The notes beneath the pieces are model-generated. The model searched no databases, was not told the origin of the DNA, and saw only the letters and a program-made list of their open reading frames with translations. Below are positions 7,583-16,333 of a DNA stretch of 64,000 bases, piece after piece. Every line of letters begins with the position of its first letter. Position 1 is the stretch's first letter. This DNA comes from UBA4738 sp002413305 (GTDB lineage: Bacteria > Actinomycetota > UBA4738), in assembly GCA_036847185.1 (NCBI GenBank), contig DAIUAM010000005.1, forward strand, positions 28,630 through 92,629. The letters run 5' to 3'. Both the position numbers and the translations under genes were made by a program.

Positions 7583-8596
7583 ATGCGAGCCGTCGTCCTG
7601 GTCGGCGGTGAGGGCACTCGGATGCGGCCCCTCACCGAGACCATCCCGAAGCCACTGATCCCACTGGTCGACCGGCCGTTCCTCGACCACGTCCTGGACC
7701 ACCTGGCCGCCCACGGGGTCCACGAGGTCCGGCTGTCCTCCCCATACCTCGAATCGACGTTCGCGCAGTTCATCGAACGACGCCACGGCGACCCCGCCAT
7801 CACGTGGATCACGGAGGCGACCCCGCTCGGCACGGGGGGGGCGGTGGCGAACGCGGCGCGGGGGCTGGACGAGACGTTCTTCGTGTTGAACGGCGACATC
7901 CTCACCGACCTGGACCTGAACGCGCTGCTCGAGTACCACCGGGCGAGCGGGGCGGCCGCGACGATCACCCTCACGGCGGTGGAGGACGCACGCCCGTTCG
8001 GCCTGGTTGCCACCGGGCCGGACGGGCGGGTGGAGGAGTTCCGGGAGAAGCCGGCCGAGCCGATCCCAGGGGAGGTGAACGCCGGGACCTACGTGCTGGA
8101 GCCGTCCGCGTTACGCGGCGTGGCGTTCGGCCGCTCGGTGTCGATCGAACGCGAGACGTTCCCGGCGCTCATCGCTGCCGGCGCGCCCGTCTTCGGGTAC
8201 GTGACCGATGCGTACTGGATGGACCTCGGCACACCGGACAAGTACCTGCGGGCGACGTTCGACGCGCTGGAGGGCCGGGTGCGCGGGCTGGACTACGTGG
8301 CGCCTTACGTGGATCCGTCGGGGACGGTCTCGCTGCAGGCCCAGCTCGGGCGATGGGTGGTCATCGGCGCCGGTGCCACGGTCGACGAGGAGGCCGAGGT
8401 CGAAGACTCCGTGCTGCTGGCCGGGGCGAGTGTGGGCCTTGGTGCGCGGGTGACGGACTCGATCCTCGGGCCACTGTCGCGGGTCGGCCAGGGCGCGATC
8501 GTGCAAGGTGCGGTCCTGGCCGAAGGTGCCGTCGCCCCGCCGGGTTCGAGCTCGGAGGGCGCGCGAGTCGGAGCCGGCCGGACCCTCGAGGGCTGA
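7583..8596 (+). CDS. Sugar-phosphate nucleotidyltransferase (NDP-mannose/glucose pyrophosphorylase-like)
   Basis: A 337-residue protein. The catalytic signature GGEGTRMRPLTETIPKPLIP at the N-terminus binds the nucleotide triphosphate, with FFVLNGDILTDLDL providing the metal-binding aspartate and FREKPAEPIPGEVNAGTYVL the sugar-binding region. The C-terminal 90 residues are hexapeptide-like repeats (VVIGAGATVDEEAEVEDSVL), so it is the two-domain form like GDP-mannose pyrophosphorylases. It makes an activated sugar from a sugar-1-phosphate and NTP and so feeds the glycosyltransferases upstream; the phosphomannomutase at 21.3 kb could supply mannose-1-phosphate. The base specificity (GTP versus others) cannot be read from sequence alone. 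The 3' end lies in a short tandem repeat. Confidence 0.88.
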   Translation: MRAVVLVGGEGTRMRPLTETIPKPLIPLVDRPFLDHVLDHLAAHGVHEVRLSSPYLESTFAQFIERRHGDPAITWITEATPLGTGGAVANAARGLDETFFVLNGDILTDLDLNALLEYHRASGAAATITLTAVEDARPFGLVATGPDGRVEEFREKPAEPIPGEVNAGTYVLEPSALRGVAFGRSVSIERETFPALIAAGAPVFGYVTDAYWMDLGTPDKYLRATFDALEGRVRGLDYVAPYVDPSGTVSLQAQLGRWVVIGAGATVDEEAEVEDSVLLAGASVGLGARVTDSILGPLSRVGQGAIVQGAVLAEGAVAPPGSSSEGARVGAGRTLEG

Positions 8597-8629
8597 TCCG
8601 GCCGGACCCTCGAGGGCTGATCCGGCCGG
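8574..8629. repeat. 24-bp tandem repeat (2.3 copies) between convergent genes
   Basis: Two identical 24-bp units at 8574-8597 and 8598-8621, plus a third partial unit at 8622-8629. Each unit contains two palindromes, CCGGCCGG and CCCTCGAGGG. The first unit includes the TGA stop of the nucleotidyltransferase gene, and because 24 is a multiple of three the second unit repeats the stop in frame. The location between two convergent genes suggests a two-way transcription end, although no T-run is present. Confidence 0.75.
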
Positions 8630-8672
8630 CCCCAAGTGCAGCGTCGGTAGGGAAGCGACCCGGCGCCCGTCG

Positions 8673-9494
8673 CTAGATCGCCGCGCCCTTCTCCGGTGCA
8701 TCGCCCTTGTAGGCGGCCGGGTTCGAGCTCTGATACCGGTACGCGCCGACGAAGGATTGGGCGGCTCCCAGGCTCGTCTTCCCGCATGCCTGCAGGTGGT
8801 GCCAGGCGACGAAGACGATCTGCTTGTCCGACGGGAACTTTCCGGCGGTGCCCTGGCTCGGATAGTTGAACGGTGCGACGAGCACGTGGTCGCCGTTCGC
8901 CTTCTGTCGGTAGAAGTCCCGGATCTTGGCCAGCTCAGGGCTGTTCGCGATCGACGGGTTGTACCAGATCTCCACCGAGGCATGCTCGAGTGAGTGGATC
9001 ATCTTGTCGATGGGAGGTGGTGAGGCATACACGCCCGCCGGCATTGGGCTTGGGCTATGGGGCCCCGAGGCGGGGAAGTGGGCGCCGCTCATGCCGCCGG
9101 GGCTCGGATACTTCGAAAGCGGCGGCATCTGCTTGAACTTGGAGCCCTGGGTTCCGAAGTGCGAGCGATCGAAGGATTGCCCGCCCTTCCACGGCGCCAC
9201 GGTCTGCACCGCCGTGCAATCGGCGGCCTCTGCCGCCGACGGCTTCAAGACCAGGTAGACGCTGATCCCGCTGGCCACGAGCAGTACCGCCACGACCGCC
9301 CCGATCACCCGCGTGATCCTGCGGCGGGCCATCTTCCGCTGGAGCGCCTCGCGCTGGCGGCGAGCCTCCTCCTTGCGGGCCAGTCGGTTCGGCCCGCCGG
9401 GGGACGCCGGTTCGGGCTTCACGACAGGAGGGGCCGCGACCCGGCTTCCGGTCCTGGTGGGTCTGGTCGGTGGGCTGCCCTTCTTCTTCGCCAT
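8673..9494 (-). CDS. DUF3105 family membrane-anchored protein
   Basis: A 273-residue protein starting MAKKKGSPP behind a GAGGAG ribosome site; an in-frame ATG 54 nt earlier has no such support. Residues 1-65 are basic and disordered (NRLARKEEARRQREALQR), residues 68-90 are a single membrane helix (VIGAVVAVLLVASGISVYLV), and the rest faces outside. The outer domain carries DUF3105 features: HASVEIWYNPS, a cysteine pair (ADCTAV near the membrane and LQACGK) and FVAWHHLQACG. A Gly/Ser/Pro/Met-rich insert lies between helix and domain. The family is common in Actinomycetota and Chloroflexota and its function is unknown. The basic tail would be cytoplasmic by the positive-inside rule. Confidence 0.82.
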   Translation of the reverse strand: MAKKKGSPPTRPTRTGSRVAAPPVVKPEPASPGGPNRLARKEEARRQREALQRKMARRRITRVIGAVVAVLLVASGISVYLVLKPSAAEAADCTAVQTVAPWKGGQSFDRSHFGTQGSKFKQMPPLSKYPSPGGMSGAHFPASGPHSPSPMPAGVYASPPPIDKMIHSLEHASVEIWYNPSIANSPELAKIRDFYRQKANGDHVLVAPFNYPSQGTAGKFPSDKQIVFVAWHHLQACGKTSLGAAQSFVGAYRYQSSNPAAYKGDAPEKGAAI

Positions 9495-9544
9495 CGCTCC
9501 TCGGGTTCCTTCGCTTGCTCTCGGGCCGGCCGAACCGGCGACGA

Positions 9545-9964
9545 TCACCGCTTCGGGCTGCCAGGGTACTTGAACTCGATGGGCTCGGCGTTGATCCGGG
9601 CGGCAAGCCGGGCCAAGAGCACGATCACGATCACGCCGATCAGCGTGACGACCACCGCGTAGATGAACAGCGCGGTGACCTTCTTGGTCGGGTTCCTCAG
9701 CCAGTGCTGGAAGGCCGTGGTGATGGCGGTATTCCAGGCGAGGGCGGCCACGAACCCGAGCGCCGCCGTGGACAGCGCGATCATCGTGGCGACCACCTCC
9801 CTGCTGAACCGGCTGGTCTTCACGACAACGGCACCGACCATGGGCGGGATCTCCCGCCCGGGGTCCATCAACCGGTGCCCGGCTTCCTCCTGGCCGGTCG
9901 GCTCCTCGTCCGGGTCGGGCGGTTCGTCGCCGGGCGGCGTGGTGCCGGTGGTCTGGTCGCTCAT
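9545..9964 (-). CDS. DUF5654-like two-helix membrane protein
   Basis: A 139-residue protein starting MSDQTTGTTPPGDEPP behind an excellent AAGGAGG site. Residues 1-45 are acidic and disordered. Residues 52-85 (FSREVVATMIALSTAALGFV, then AALAWNTAI) match the DUF5654 signature, and a second helix follows (VTALFIYAVVVTLIGVIVIV). The C-terminus is short and basic. DUF5654 proteins are small membrane proteins without known function. The gene sits 50 nt upstream of the DUF3105 gene on the same strand and 44 nt downstream of the mobA-like gene, so it may be co-transcribed with both. The long acidic N-terminal extension is unlike the compact family members I recall. Confidence 0.7.
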   Translation of the reverse strand: MSDQTTGTTPPGDEPPDPDEEPTGQEEAGHRLMDPGREIPPMVGAVVVKTSRFSREVVATMIALSTAALGFVAALAWNTAITTAFQHWLRNPTKKVTALFIYAVVVTLIGVIVIVLLARLAARINAEPIEFKYPGSPKR

Positions 9965-10008
9965 CGAAGCTCGCCTCCTTCGCGGGCGGGTCGGTCTGCC
10001 GTGGGCGA

Positions 10009-10629
10009 CTATATCGACGGAGCCCGCCGGTCTCCCGGTCCTCGGCTCACGTTGCGTGCGGGCAGGTCTTCGGCTCGGTTGACGTTCAGGGCGAACCTTC
10101 CCGATGGGTCGGCCGGGTGCCACTCGTCCTGGCGAACCTCCCGGACGCGGAGTCCGCGGAGCGCCTCGCGCACGCTGAGATGATCGCCCCGCAGCGCCGT
10201 CTCCAGGCGCGGGAGCGCGGTGCGCGCGTAGACCGCGTGGAGCGGTTCGAGTCCGGAGCTCGAAACGGGCACCACGGCATCCTCCCCTCGGGCGAGGCTC
10301 GCCAGCAGACGAAGGACGGCCGGGCTGGCGAGCGGCATGTCGACGGCCACGACCGCCGTCAGCTCGTGCGGCGATGCGGCCAGGCCGGCCGCGATCCCGG
10401 CCAGCGGACCCGCGCCGGGGACCTCGTCCCCGACCTCCGGATATCCGAACGCCTCCAGCCGGCCGGCCGAACCGCTCGCCAGCATCACGGGGTCGGCCAC
10501 CTCGGCCAGGCGCAGGGCCACCCGCAGCAACAGCGGCCCGCCGTCCTCCATCTCGAGCAGCGCCTTGTCGGTGCCCATCCGCGAGCTCTGGCCCCCGCAC
10601 AGCACCACGCCGGCCAGCGCCCCGGTCAC
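10009..10629 (-). CDS. MobA-like nucleotidyltransferase in the F420 operon
   Basis: A 206-residue protein with a GTG start. The N-terminus VVLCGGQSSRMGTDKALLEM is the MobA signature (LxGGxSxRMGxDKA), followed by ASG, GPLAGIAAGL and VVAVDMPLASPAVL, in which the Asp binds metal. MobA joins GMP to molybdopterin. It begins 6 nt after fbiB and continues the fbiA-fbiB operon. In mycobacteria the third F420 gene, fbiD, encodes a related guanylyltransferase that makes the phosphoenolpyruvyl-guanosine donor for FbiA. This protein clearly follows the MobA pattern rather than that of FbiD/CofC, so it may belong to molybdenum cofactor synthesis, or it may have been recruited to F420. The family call is firm; the pathway is open. 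Confidence 0.82.
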   Translation of the reverse strand: MTGALAGVVLCGGQSSRMGTDKALLEMEDGGPLLLRVALRLAEVADPVMLASGSAGRLEAFGYPEVGDEVPGAGPLAGIAAGLAASPHELTAVVAVDMPLASPAVLRLLASLARGEDAVVPVSSSGLEPLHAVYARTALPRLETALRGDHLSVREALRGLRVREVRQDEWHPADPSGRFALNVNRAEDLPARNVSRGPGDRRAPSI

Positions 10630-10635
10630 CGACGA

Positions 10636-11844
10636 TCAGTCCAGCTCACGGAGCGATGACGCCGGGTCGAACAGCGGTTCGGCGAACGGGTCGGTGGCGG
10701 GCATCCGAGCTCCGACCCCGAGCACTCCGAGGCCGAGCCATCCCCCTTCGGCCGGACCGGCGAGCTGCGCCTCCCAGCGGCACGCGAAACCTTGCGCGTG
10801 CAGAGCCAGGAGGAGTCGTTGCACGAACGCCCCGCCGGCCAGGAGCGGGGCCCGATCGTCCTCGTCCACGGCTCGCGCGGCCGGCAAGATGAAGCACCCC
10901 GCGCCGGACAGCCGCCCGGCGGCTTCGGCCGCCGGTCCGCCGCCCCGGACGAGGTCGCCCAGCACCCGCCGGCGGGCGGCCTCGGACCAGGCAGCAGCCA
11001 AGGACCAGGGCCGGGAACCGTCCGGTTCCGGCACCGAGCGGGCGGCCGCCACCGCCTCGAGCACCGCCTCCCGCGAGATCTCGCCGGGGCCGAACCCAGA
11101 CGCGGGTCGTGCGGACCGCACGGCCTGCAGAGGAGTCTCTCGGAACAGGTCCTCCTCGGGCGGGCGAAGCAGAGCCGAGGCCGGCTCGACCGGCCCCTCG
11201 AGGCGGGCGCCCCGGACCACAGCCGCCGGCACGCCGTCCGCTTTCCCCATGACCAGCCCCGATGCCGCGGCGAGCTGATCGGCGAGCGCAACGACCGTGA
11301 CGTCCAGCACCCGCCCAGTGGCGTCCTTCGATCCACGCAGGTCGACCACCGACGGGACGCCGGCGCATCCGATCGCCACGTCGACCAGTCCCGTCCGCCA
11401 CGCCCGCCCGAACGTGTCGGTCACCACGACGCCCACCGCCGCCCCGGCCGCCGACGCGAGCGCGCGGCGGATCCGCTCAGCGCTGGCGTCCGGATCATCG
11501 GGGAGCAGGCTCAGCCAGCCGTGGCCGACGTTCGACGCGTCCACCCCCGCGTTCGCGCACACGAAGCCGTGGCGGGTCTCCGAGATGACCAGCTCGCCGC
11601 GCCGGGCGACCACCCGCCGGGTCTCGCGCGCCACCCAGCCCGCTTTCCCTTCGGGCTGCTCGGGTACCACCCGGCCCTCGGCCTTCGACACGACCTTCTG
11701 GGTGACCACGACCACGTCGCCGTCCTCCAGCCGGGCCAGCGCTCCGCCGCCACCACGCCGGACCGCGTCCGCGATGAGCCTACCCAGGTCGTCGCCGCGA
11801 CGGACCTCCGGGATCCCATGGATCGGGACCAGTTCGACCCTCAT
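10636..11844 (-). CDS. fbiB: F420:gamma-glutamyl ligase with nitroreductase domain
   Basis: A 402-residue protein. Residues 1-240 are the CofE ligase domain (VELVPIHGIPEVRRGDDL, VVVTQKVVSKAEGR, VVTDTFGRAWRTGLVDVAIG, VMGKADGVPAAVVRG), which adds glutamates to F420-0 using GTP. Residues 245-402 are an FMN-binding nitroreductase-like domain (WSEAARRRVLGDL, FILPAARAVDEDDRAPLLAG, GFACRWEAQL) that in mycobacterial FbiB reduces dehydro-F420-0. The start is chosen at 11844 because it overlaps the fbiA stop as ATGA; an earlier start would lie deep inside fbiA. The protein is somewhat shorter than the M. tuberculosis protein, mostly in the second domain. Cytoplasmic. Confidence 0.92.
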   Translation of the reverse strand: MRVELVPIHGIPEVRRGDDLGRLIADAVRRGGGGALARLEDGDVVVVTQKVVSKAEGRVVPEQPEGKAGWVARETRRVVARRGELVISETRHGFVCANAGVDASNVGHGWLSLLPDDPDASAERIRRALASAAGAAVGVVVTDTFGRAWRTGLVDVAIGCAGVPSVVDLRGSKDATGRVLDVTVVALADQLAAASGLVMGKADGVPAAVVRGARLEGPVEPASALLRPPEEDLFRETPLQAVRSARPASGFGPGEISREAVLEAVAAARSVPEPDGSRPWSLAAAWSEAARRRVLGDLVRGGGPAAEAAGRLSGAGCFILPAARAVDEDDRAPLLAGGAFVQRLLLALHAQGFACRWEAQLAGPAEGGWLGLGVLGVGARMPATDPFAEPLFDPASSLRELD

Positions 11845-12809
11845 CCGGGGAGCCTCTCGCCCAGTGCGACCTCCAGGGCCGCACGCGCCACCCGTTCGCT
11901 CGCCGCATCGTCGGCCATGATGGAGTCCACCACTAACACGCGAAGACCCAGCGCCCGAACGCGCTGGTCGAGGGCCCGGTCGACCTCGTCGATCACCCAT
12001 CCGCCCAGCACCCCCCGTCCCGCGTAGTACGAACCCACCCCGGCCGCGCTCACCTCCACGCCCGCCGCGGGCAGCAGCCGGTCCGCCATCCCCCGTAGCG
12101 GCGCCCCGCCGACGATGGGCGAGACGCCTCCCACGCGGTCCCGGCGCGCCGCCACGGCGGACAGGATCCCCGGCACGGCCAGGATGGGATCGATCGACAC
12201 GATGGGGTTGGAGGGACAGAGCACCACCGCGTCGGCCTCGGCAACCGCCTCGAGCAGCCCCGGGGCCGGCCGCGCCTCCGTCACCCCATCGAACCGCACG
12301 GCGGTGACCTCGTCCGACGCGCCCCGCTGCACCCAGTATTCCTGGAAGTGCAGGTCCAAGGCGCCCCCATCCGCCGCCACCGCTTCTACGCGTGTGGTGA
12401 CCCGGTCGTCCGTCATCGGAAGCAGCCGGGCCCGCACGCCGAACCGGGCGGCCACCTTCGCCGTCGCCTGCGACAGCGTCCCGCCGCCGGCCAGTTCCTC
12501 GGTCCGGAACAGATGGGTGGCCAGATCCAGGTCACCCAGCCCGAACCACGATCCCGGTGTGCCGAAGGCCCGGAGCTCCTCGGTCGATCGGAAGGTCTCC
12601 CCGGCCCTGCCCCATCCTCGCTCCCGGTCCATGACGCCGCCCAGCCAGTACGTGACCGAGTCCAGGTCCGGTGAGACGGACAGGCCGTGCACCACCAGAT
12701 CGTCCCCGGTGTTCACGATCACGGTCACGTCTTCGGGCGGCACCACCCGGACCAGCCCCCGTAGGAACTTGCCGGCGCCAACCCCTCCCGCCAGCGCGAC
12801 GACCCTCAT
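11841..12809 (-). CDS. fbiA: FO transferase (CofD-type)
   Basis: A 322-residue CofD-family enzyme that joins the phospho-lactyl or phosphoenolpyruvyl moiety of a guanosine-diphosphate donor to the deazaflavin FO, giving (dehydro-)F420-0. Visible motifs are the N-terminal GGVGAGKFLRGL, IVNTGDDLVVHGLSVSPDLD, TYWLGG, LCPSNPIVSIDPILAVPG and SPIVGGAPL, the last ones lining the FO and donor pockets. The ATG at 12809 is preferred over an in-frame one at 12845 because family homology starts exactly at MRVVALAGG. It heads the operon fbiA-fbiB-mobA-like and is divergent from fbiC, with a 113-bp shared promoter region, so all the F420 genes here can be controlled together. Confidence 0.93.
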   Translation of the reverse strand: MRVVALAGGVGAGKFLRGLVRVVPPEDVTVIVNTGDDLVVHGLSVSPDLDSVTYWLGGVMDRERGWGRAGETFRSTEELRAFGTPGSWFGLGDLDLATHLFRTEELAGGGTLSQATAKVAARFGVRARLLPMTDDRVTTRVEAVAADGGALDLHFQEYWVQRGASDEVTAVRFDGVTEARPAPGLLEAVAEADAVVLCPSNPIVSIDPILAVPGILSAVAARRDRVGGVSPIVGGAPLRGMADRLLPAAGVEVSAAGVGSYYAGRGVLGGWVIDEVDRALDQRVRALGLRVLVVDSIMADDAASERVARAALEVALGERLPG

Positions 12810-12884
12810 GCGGGCTATCTTCGTCCCCTCGGCGTCGGCAGGCACACGAAGGTGCGGGAATGGACCTCGCCCCGGGTGGGTTGT

Positions 12885-12913
12885 TTGCCGGAAACCCGAT
12901 CCCTCCGTAGATT
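12885..12913 (+). promoter_or_regulatory. Promoter for fbiC, likely giving a leaderless transcript
   Basis: TTGCCG at 12885-12890 and TAGATT at 12908-12913 are separated by 17 bp, a good sigma-70-type pair. The expected start of transcription (about 12920) falls at or within a few bases of the GTG start codon at 12923, and there is no Shine-Dalgarno sequence, so the message is probably leaderless. Confidence 0.45.
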
Positions 12914-12922
12914 CGACCCGAC

Positions 12923-15409
<2,487 letters not shown>

Positions 15410-15423
15410 CCGCTTCGATATCG

Positions 15424-15458
15424 TCAGGTATCCTTACCGATTCGGTAAAGCTACCTGA
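15424..15458. terminator. Imperfect palindromic hairpin after fbiC
   Basis: TCAGGTA (15424-15430) pairs with TACCTGA (15452-15458), and inside them TTACCG pairs with CGGTAA, giving a two-tier stem-loop 15 nt after the fbiC stop. A run of seven A follows on the + strand, so it is not a classical T-run terminator for rightward transcription. It could end fbiC transcription, act as an operator, or work on the opposite strand. Confidence 0.4.
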
Positions 15459-15483
15459 CCATCAAAAAAACCCACGAGCCCCC

Positions 15484-15511
15484 TTGCGCATCGCGCGTCG
15501 AACCGTAACGA
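15484..15511 (+). promoter_or_regulatory. Candidate whiB promoter
   Basis: TTGCGC at 15484-15489 and TAACGA at 15506-15511, spaced 16 bp, lie in a noticeably AT-richer stretch about 110 bp upstream of whiB. Both hexamers match the -35 and -10 consensus only partly, so this is tentative. Confidence 0.3.
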
Positions 15512-15588
15512 TTCGTGATGAGATGATGCGTCGGATCGAATCGCGAAAAGTCCACCCCCAGGACTTGCTTTCTGAGGGCCTCTTCGTC

Positions 15589-15612
15589 CAGAATTACAAA
15601 GATGTAATTCTG
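15589..15612 (+). promoter_or_regulatory. Perfect 10-bp inverted repeat in the whiB leader
   Basis: CAGAATTACA (15589-15598) and TGTAATTCTG (15603-15612) are perfect reverse complements around the loop AAGA. The hairpin ends directly against the GGGAGAG ribosome site, 10 nt before the whiB ATG. It may be an operator, possibly for WhiB itself, or an RNA hairpin that controls access to the ribosome site. It is strikingly AT-rich for this genome. Confidence 0.65.
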
Positions 15613-15622
15613 GGGAGAGACG

Positions 15623-15850
15623 ATGCATCATTTCGTTCCATGGCAGGACCGGGCCCGTTGCCGGGAGTACGACCCCGAGATCTTCTTCCCCGAGAAGGGC
15701 GGATCGTCTCGCGAGGCGAAACGCATCTGCGGCGACTGCCCCGTGCGGATCGAGTGCCTGAACTACGCACTCCGCCGGGACGAGCGCTACGGCGTGTGGG
15801 GAGGGATGAGCGAACGGGAGCGGAGACGCCTCAAGCGCATGGCGTCATGA
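15623..15850 (+). CDS. WhiB-family iron-sulfur transcription regulator
   Basis: A 75-residue WhiB-like protein. Four cysteines, C13, C36, C39 and C45 (C-x22-C-x2-C-x5-C), bind a 4Fe-4S cluster that senses oxygen, nitric oxide or redox state. GVWGG at 57-61 is the beta-turn that contacts the principal sigma factor, and the basic tail RERRRLKR contacts DNA. WhiB proteins occur in Actinomycetota and their phages, which is the strongest taxonomic marker in the window. The start is the ATG after GGGAGAG. The leader holds a perfect inverted repeat. It is followed 22 nt later by a lysine-rich repeat protein, probably on the same transcript. Which WhiB subclass it belongs to cannot be judged from this alone. 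Confidence 0.95.
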   Translation: MHHFVPWQDRARCREYDPEIFFPEKGGSSREAKRICGDCPVRIECLNYALRRDERYGVWGGMSERERRRLKRMAS

Positions 15851-15872
15851 ACGTGTGGGAAGGAGGTGAGAG

Positions 15873-16151
15873 ATGCCAGTAGCGAAGAAGTCGACCGCCA
15901 AGAAGTCGACCGCCAAGAAGTCGACCGCCAAGCAGTCGGCGGCGAAGAGGTCGACCGCTGCCAGGAAGGGCGCGGCCACGAAGGCGAAGTCGGCGGCGAA
16001 GAGATCGACCGCTGCCAAGAAGGGCGCGGCCACGAAGACGAAGTCGGCGGCGAAGAGATCGACCGCTGCCAAGAAGGGCGCGGCCACGAAGACGAAGTCG
16101 GCGGCGAAGAGATCGACCGCTGCCAAGAAGTCGACCGCGAAGAAGAAGTAA
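15873..16151 (+). CDS. Histone H1-like lysine/alanine-rich repeat protein
   Basis: A 92-residue, extremely basic protein made only of Lys, Ala, Thr, Ser, Gly, Arg and a few other residues. It begins MPVAKKSTAKKSTAKKSTAK, then has 18-residue units (KSAAKRSTAAKKGAATKT) repeated about 3.3 times, and ends in KKSTAKKK. The pattern resembles the C-terminal tails of histone H1 and of actinobacterial HupB/Lsr2-associated basic proteins, but no folded HU domain is present, so it is a tail without a head. A strong GGAAGGAGG site precedes the ATG, and a strong hairpin terminator follows. It likely binds DNA or RNA non-specifically. An overlapping long frame reading the same DNA is a shadow of the repeat. 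Confidence 0.8.
   Translation: MPVAKKSTAKKSTAKKSTAKQSAAKRSTAARKGAATKAKSAAKRSTAAKKGAATKTKSAAKRSTAAKKGAATKTKSAAKRSTAAKKSTAKKK
15933..16130. repeat. 54-bp tandem repeat inside the lysine-rich gene
   Basis: Units start at 15933, 15987 and 16041 (54 bp each), followed by a 36-bp partial unit at 16095-16130. Units two and three are identical and the first is diverged. Shorter 15-bp units encoding KKSTA lie upstream at the start of the gene. Because the units keep the reading frame, copy number changes would lengthen or shorten the protein. Confidence 0.85.
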
Positions 16152-16172
16152 CGGATCCGTTCCAACGGTTGG

Positions 16173-16204
16173 CCGGAAGGGGGGTTCGACCCCCCCTTCT
16201 CCGG
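16173..16204 (+). terminator. Strong hairpin terminator after the lysine-rich gene
   Basis: AAGGGGGG (16177-16184) pairs with CCCCCCTT (16191-16198) around TTCGAC, extended by outer CCGG/CCGG pairing (16173-16176 with 16201-16204) and followed by TTTCC. It lies 22 nt after the stop codon and fits an intrinsic terminator for the whiB-lysine-rich gene transcript. Confidence 0.7.
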
Positions 16205-16333
16205 TTTCCGGGGCACATCCGGAGGCAGCACCTCAAGCGCTGCCTCCCGGCGGGGCTTCGTCGCCCAGGAAGCGCCCTGCTCGCATGCTATGCTCCGCTC
16301 GCTTCCCCACCCATCACCTCCTCAGCTAAAGCC

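Noticed and set aside
16173..16204. tRNA T-arm-like GGTTCGA sequence
   Set aside because: No D-arm, anticodon arm or acceptor pairing nearby; it is better explained as a terminator hairpin.
15866..16333. Long upstream extension of the large GT2 gene through the repeat region
   Set aside because: It is the lysine-rich gene read in another frame. Homology begins after 16334.
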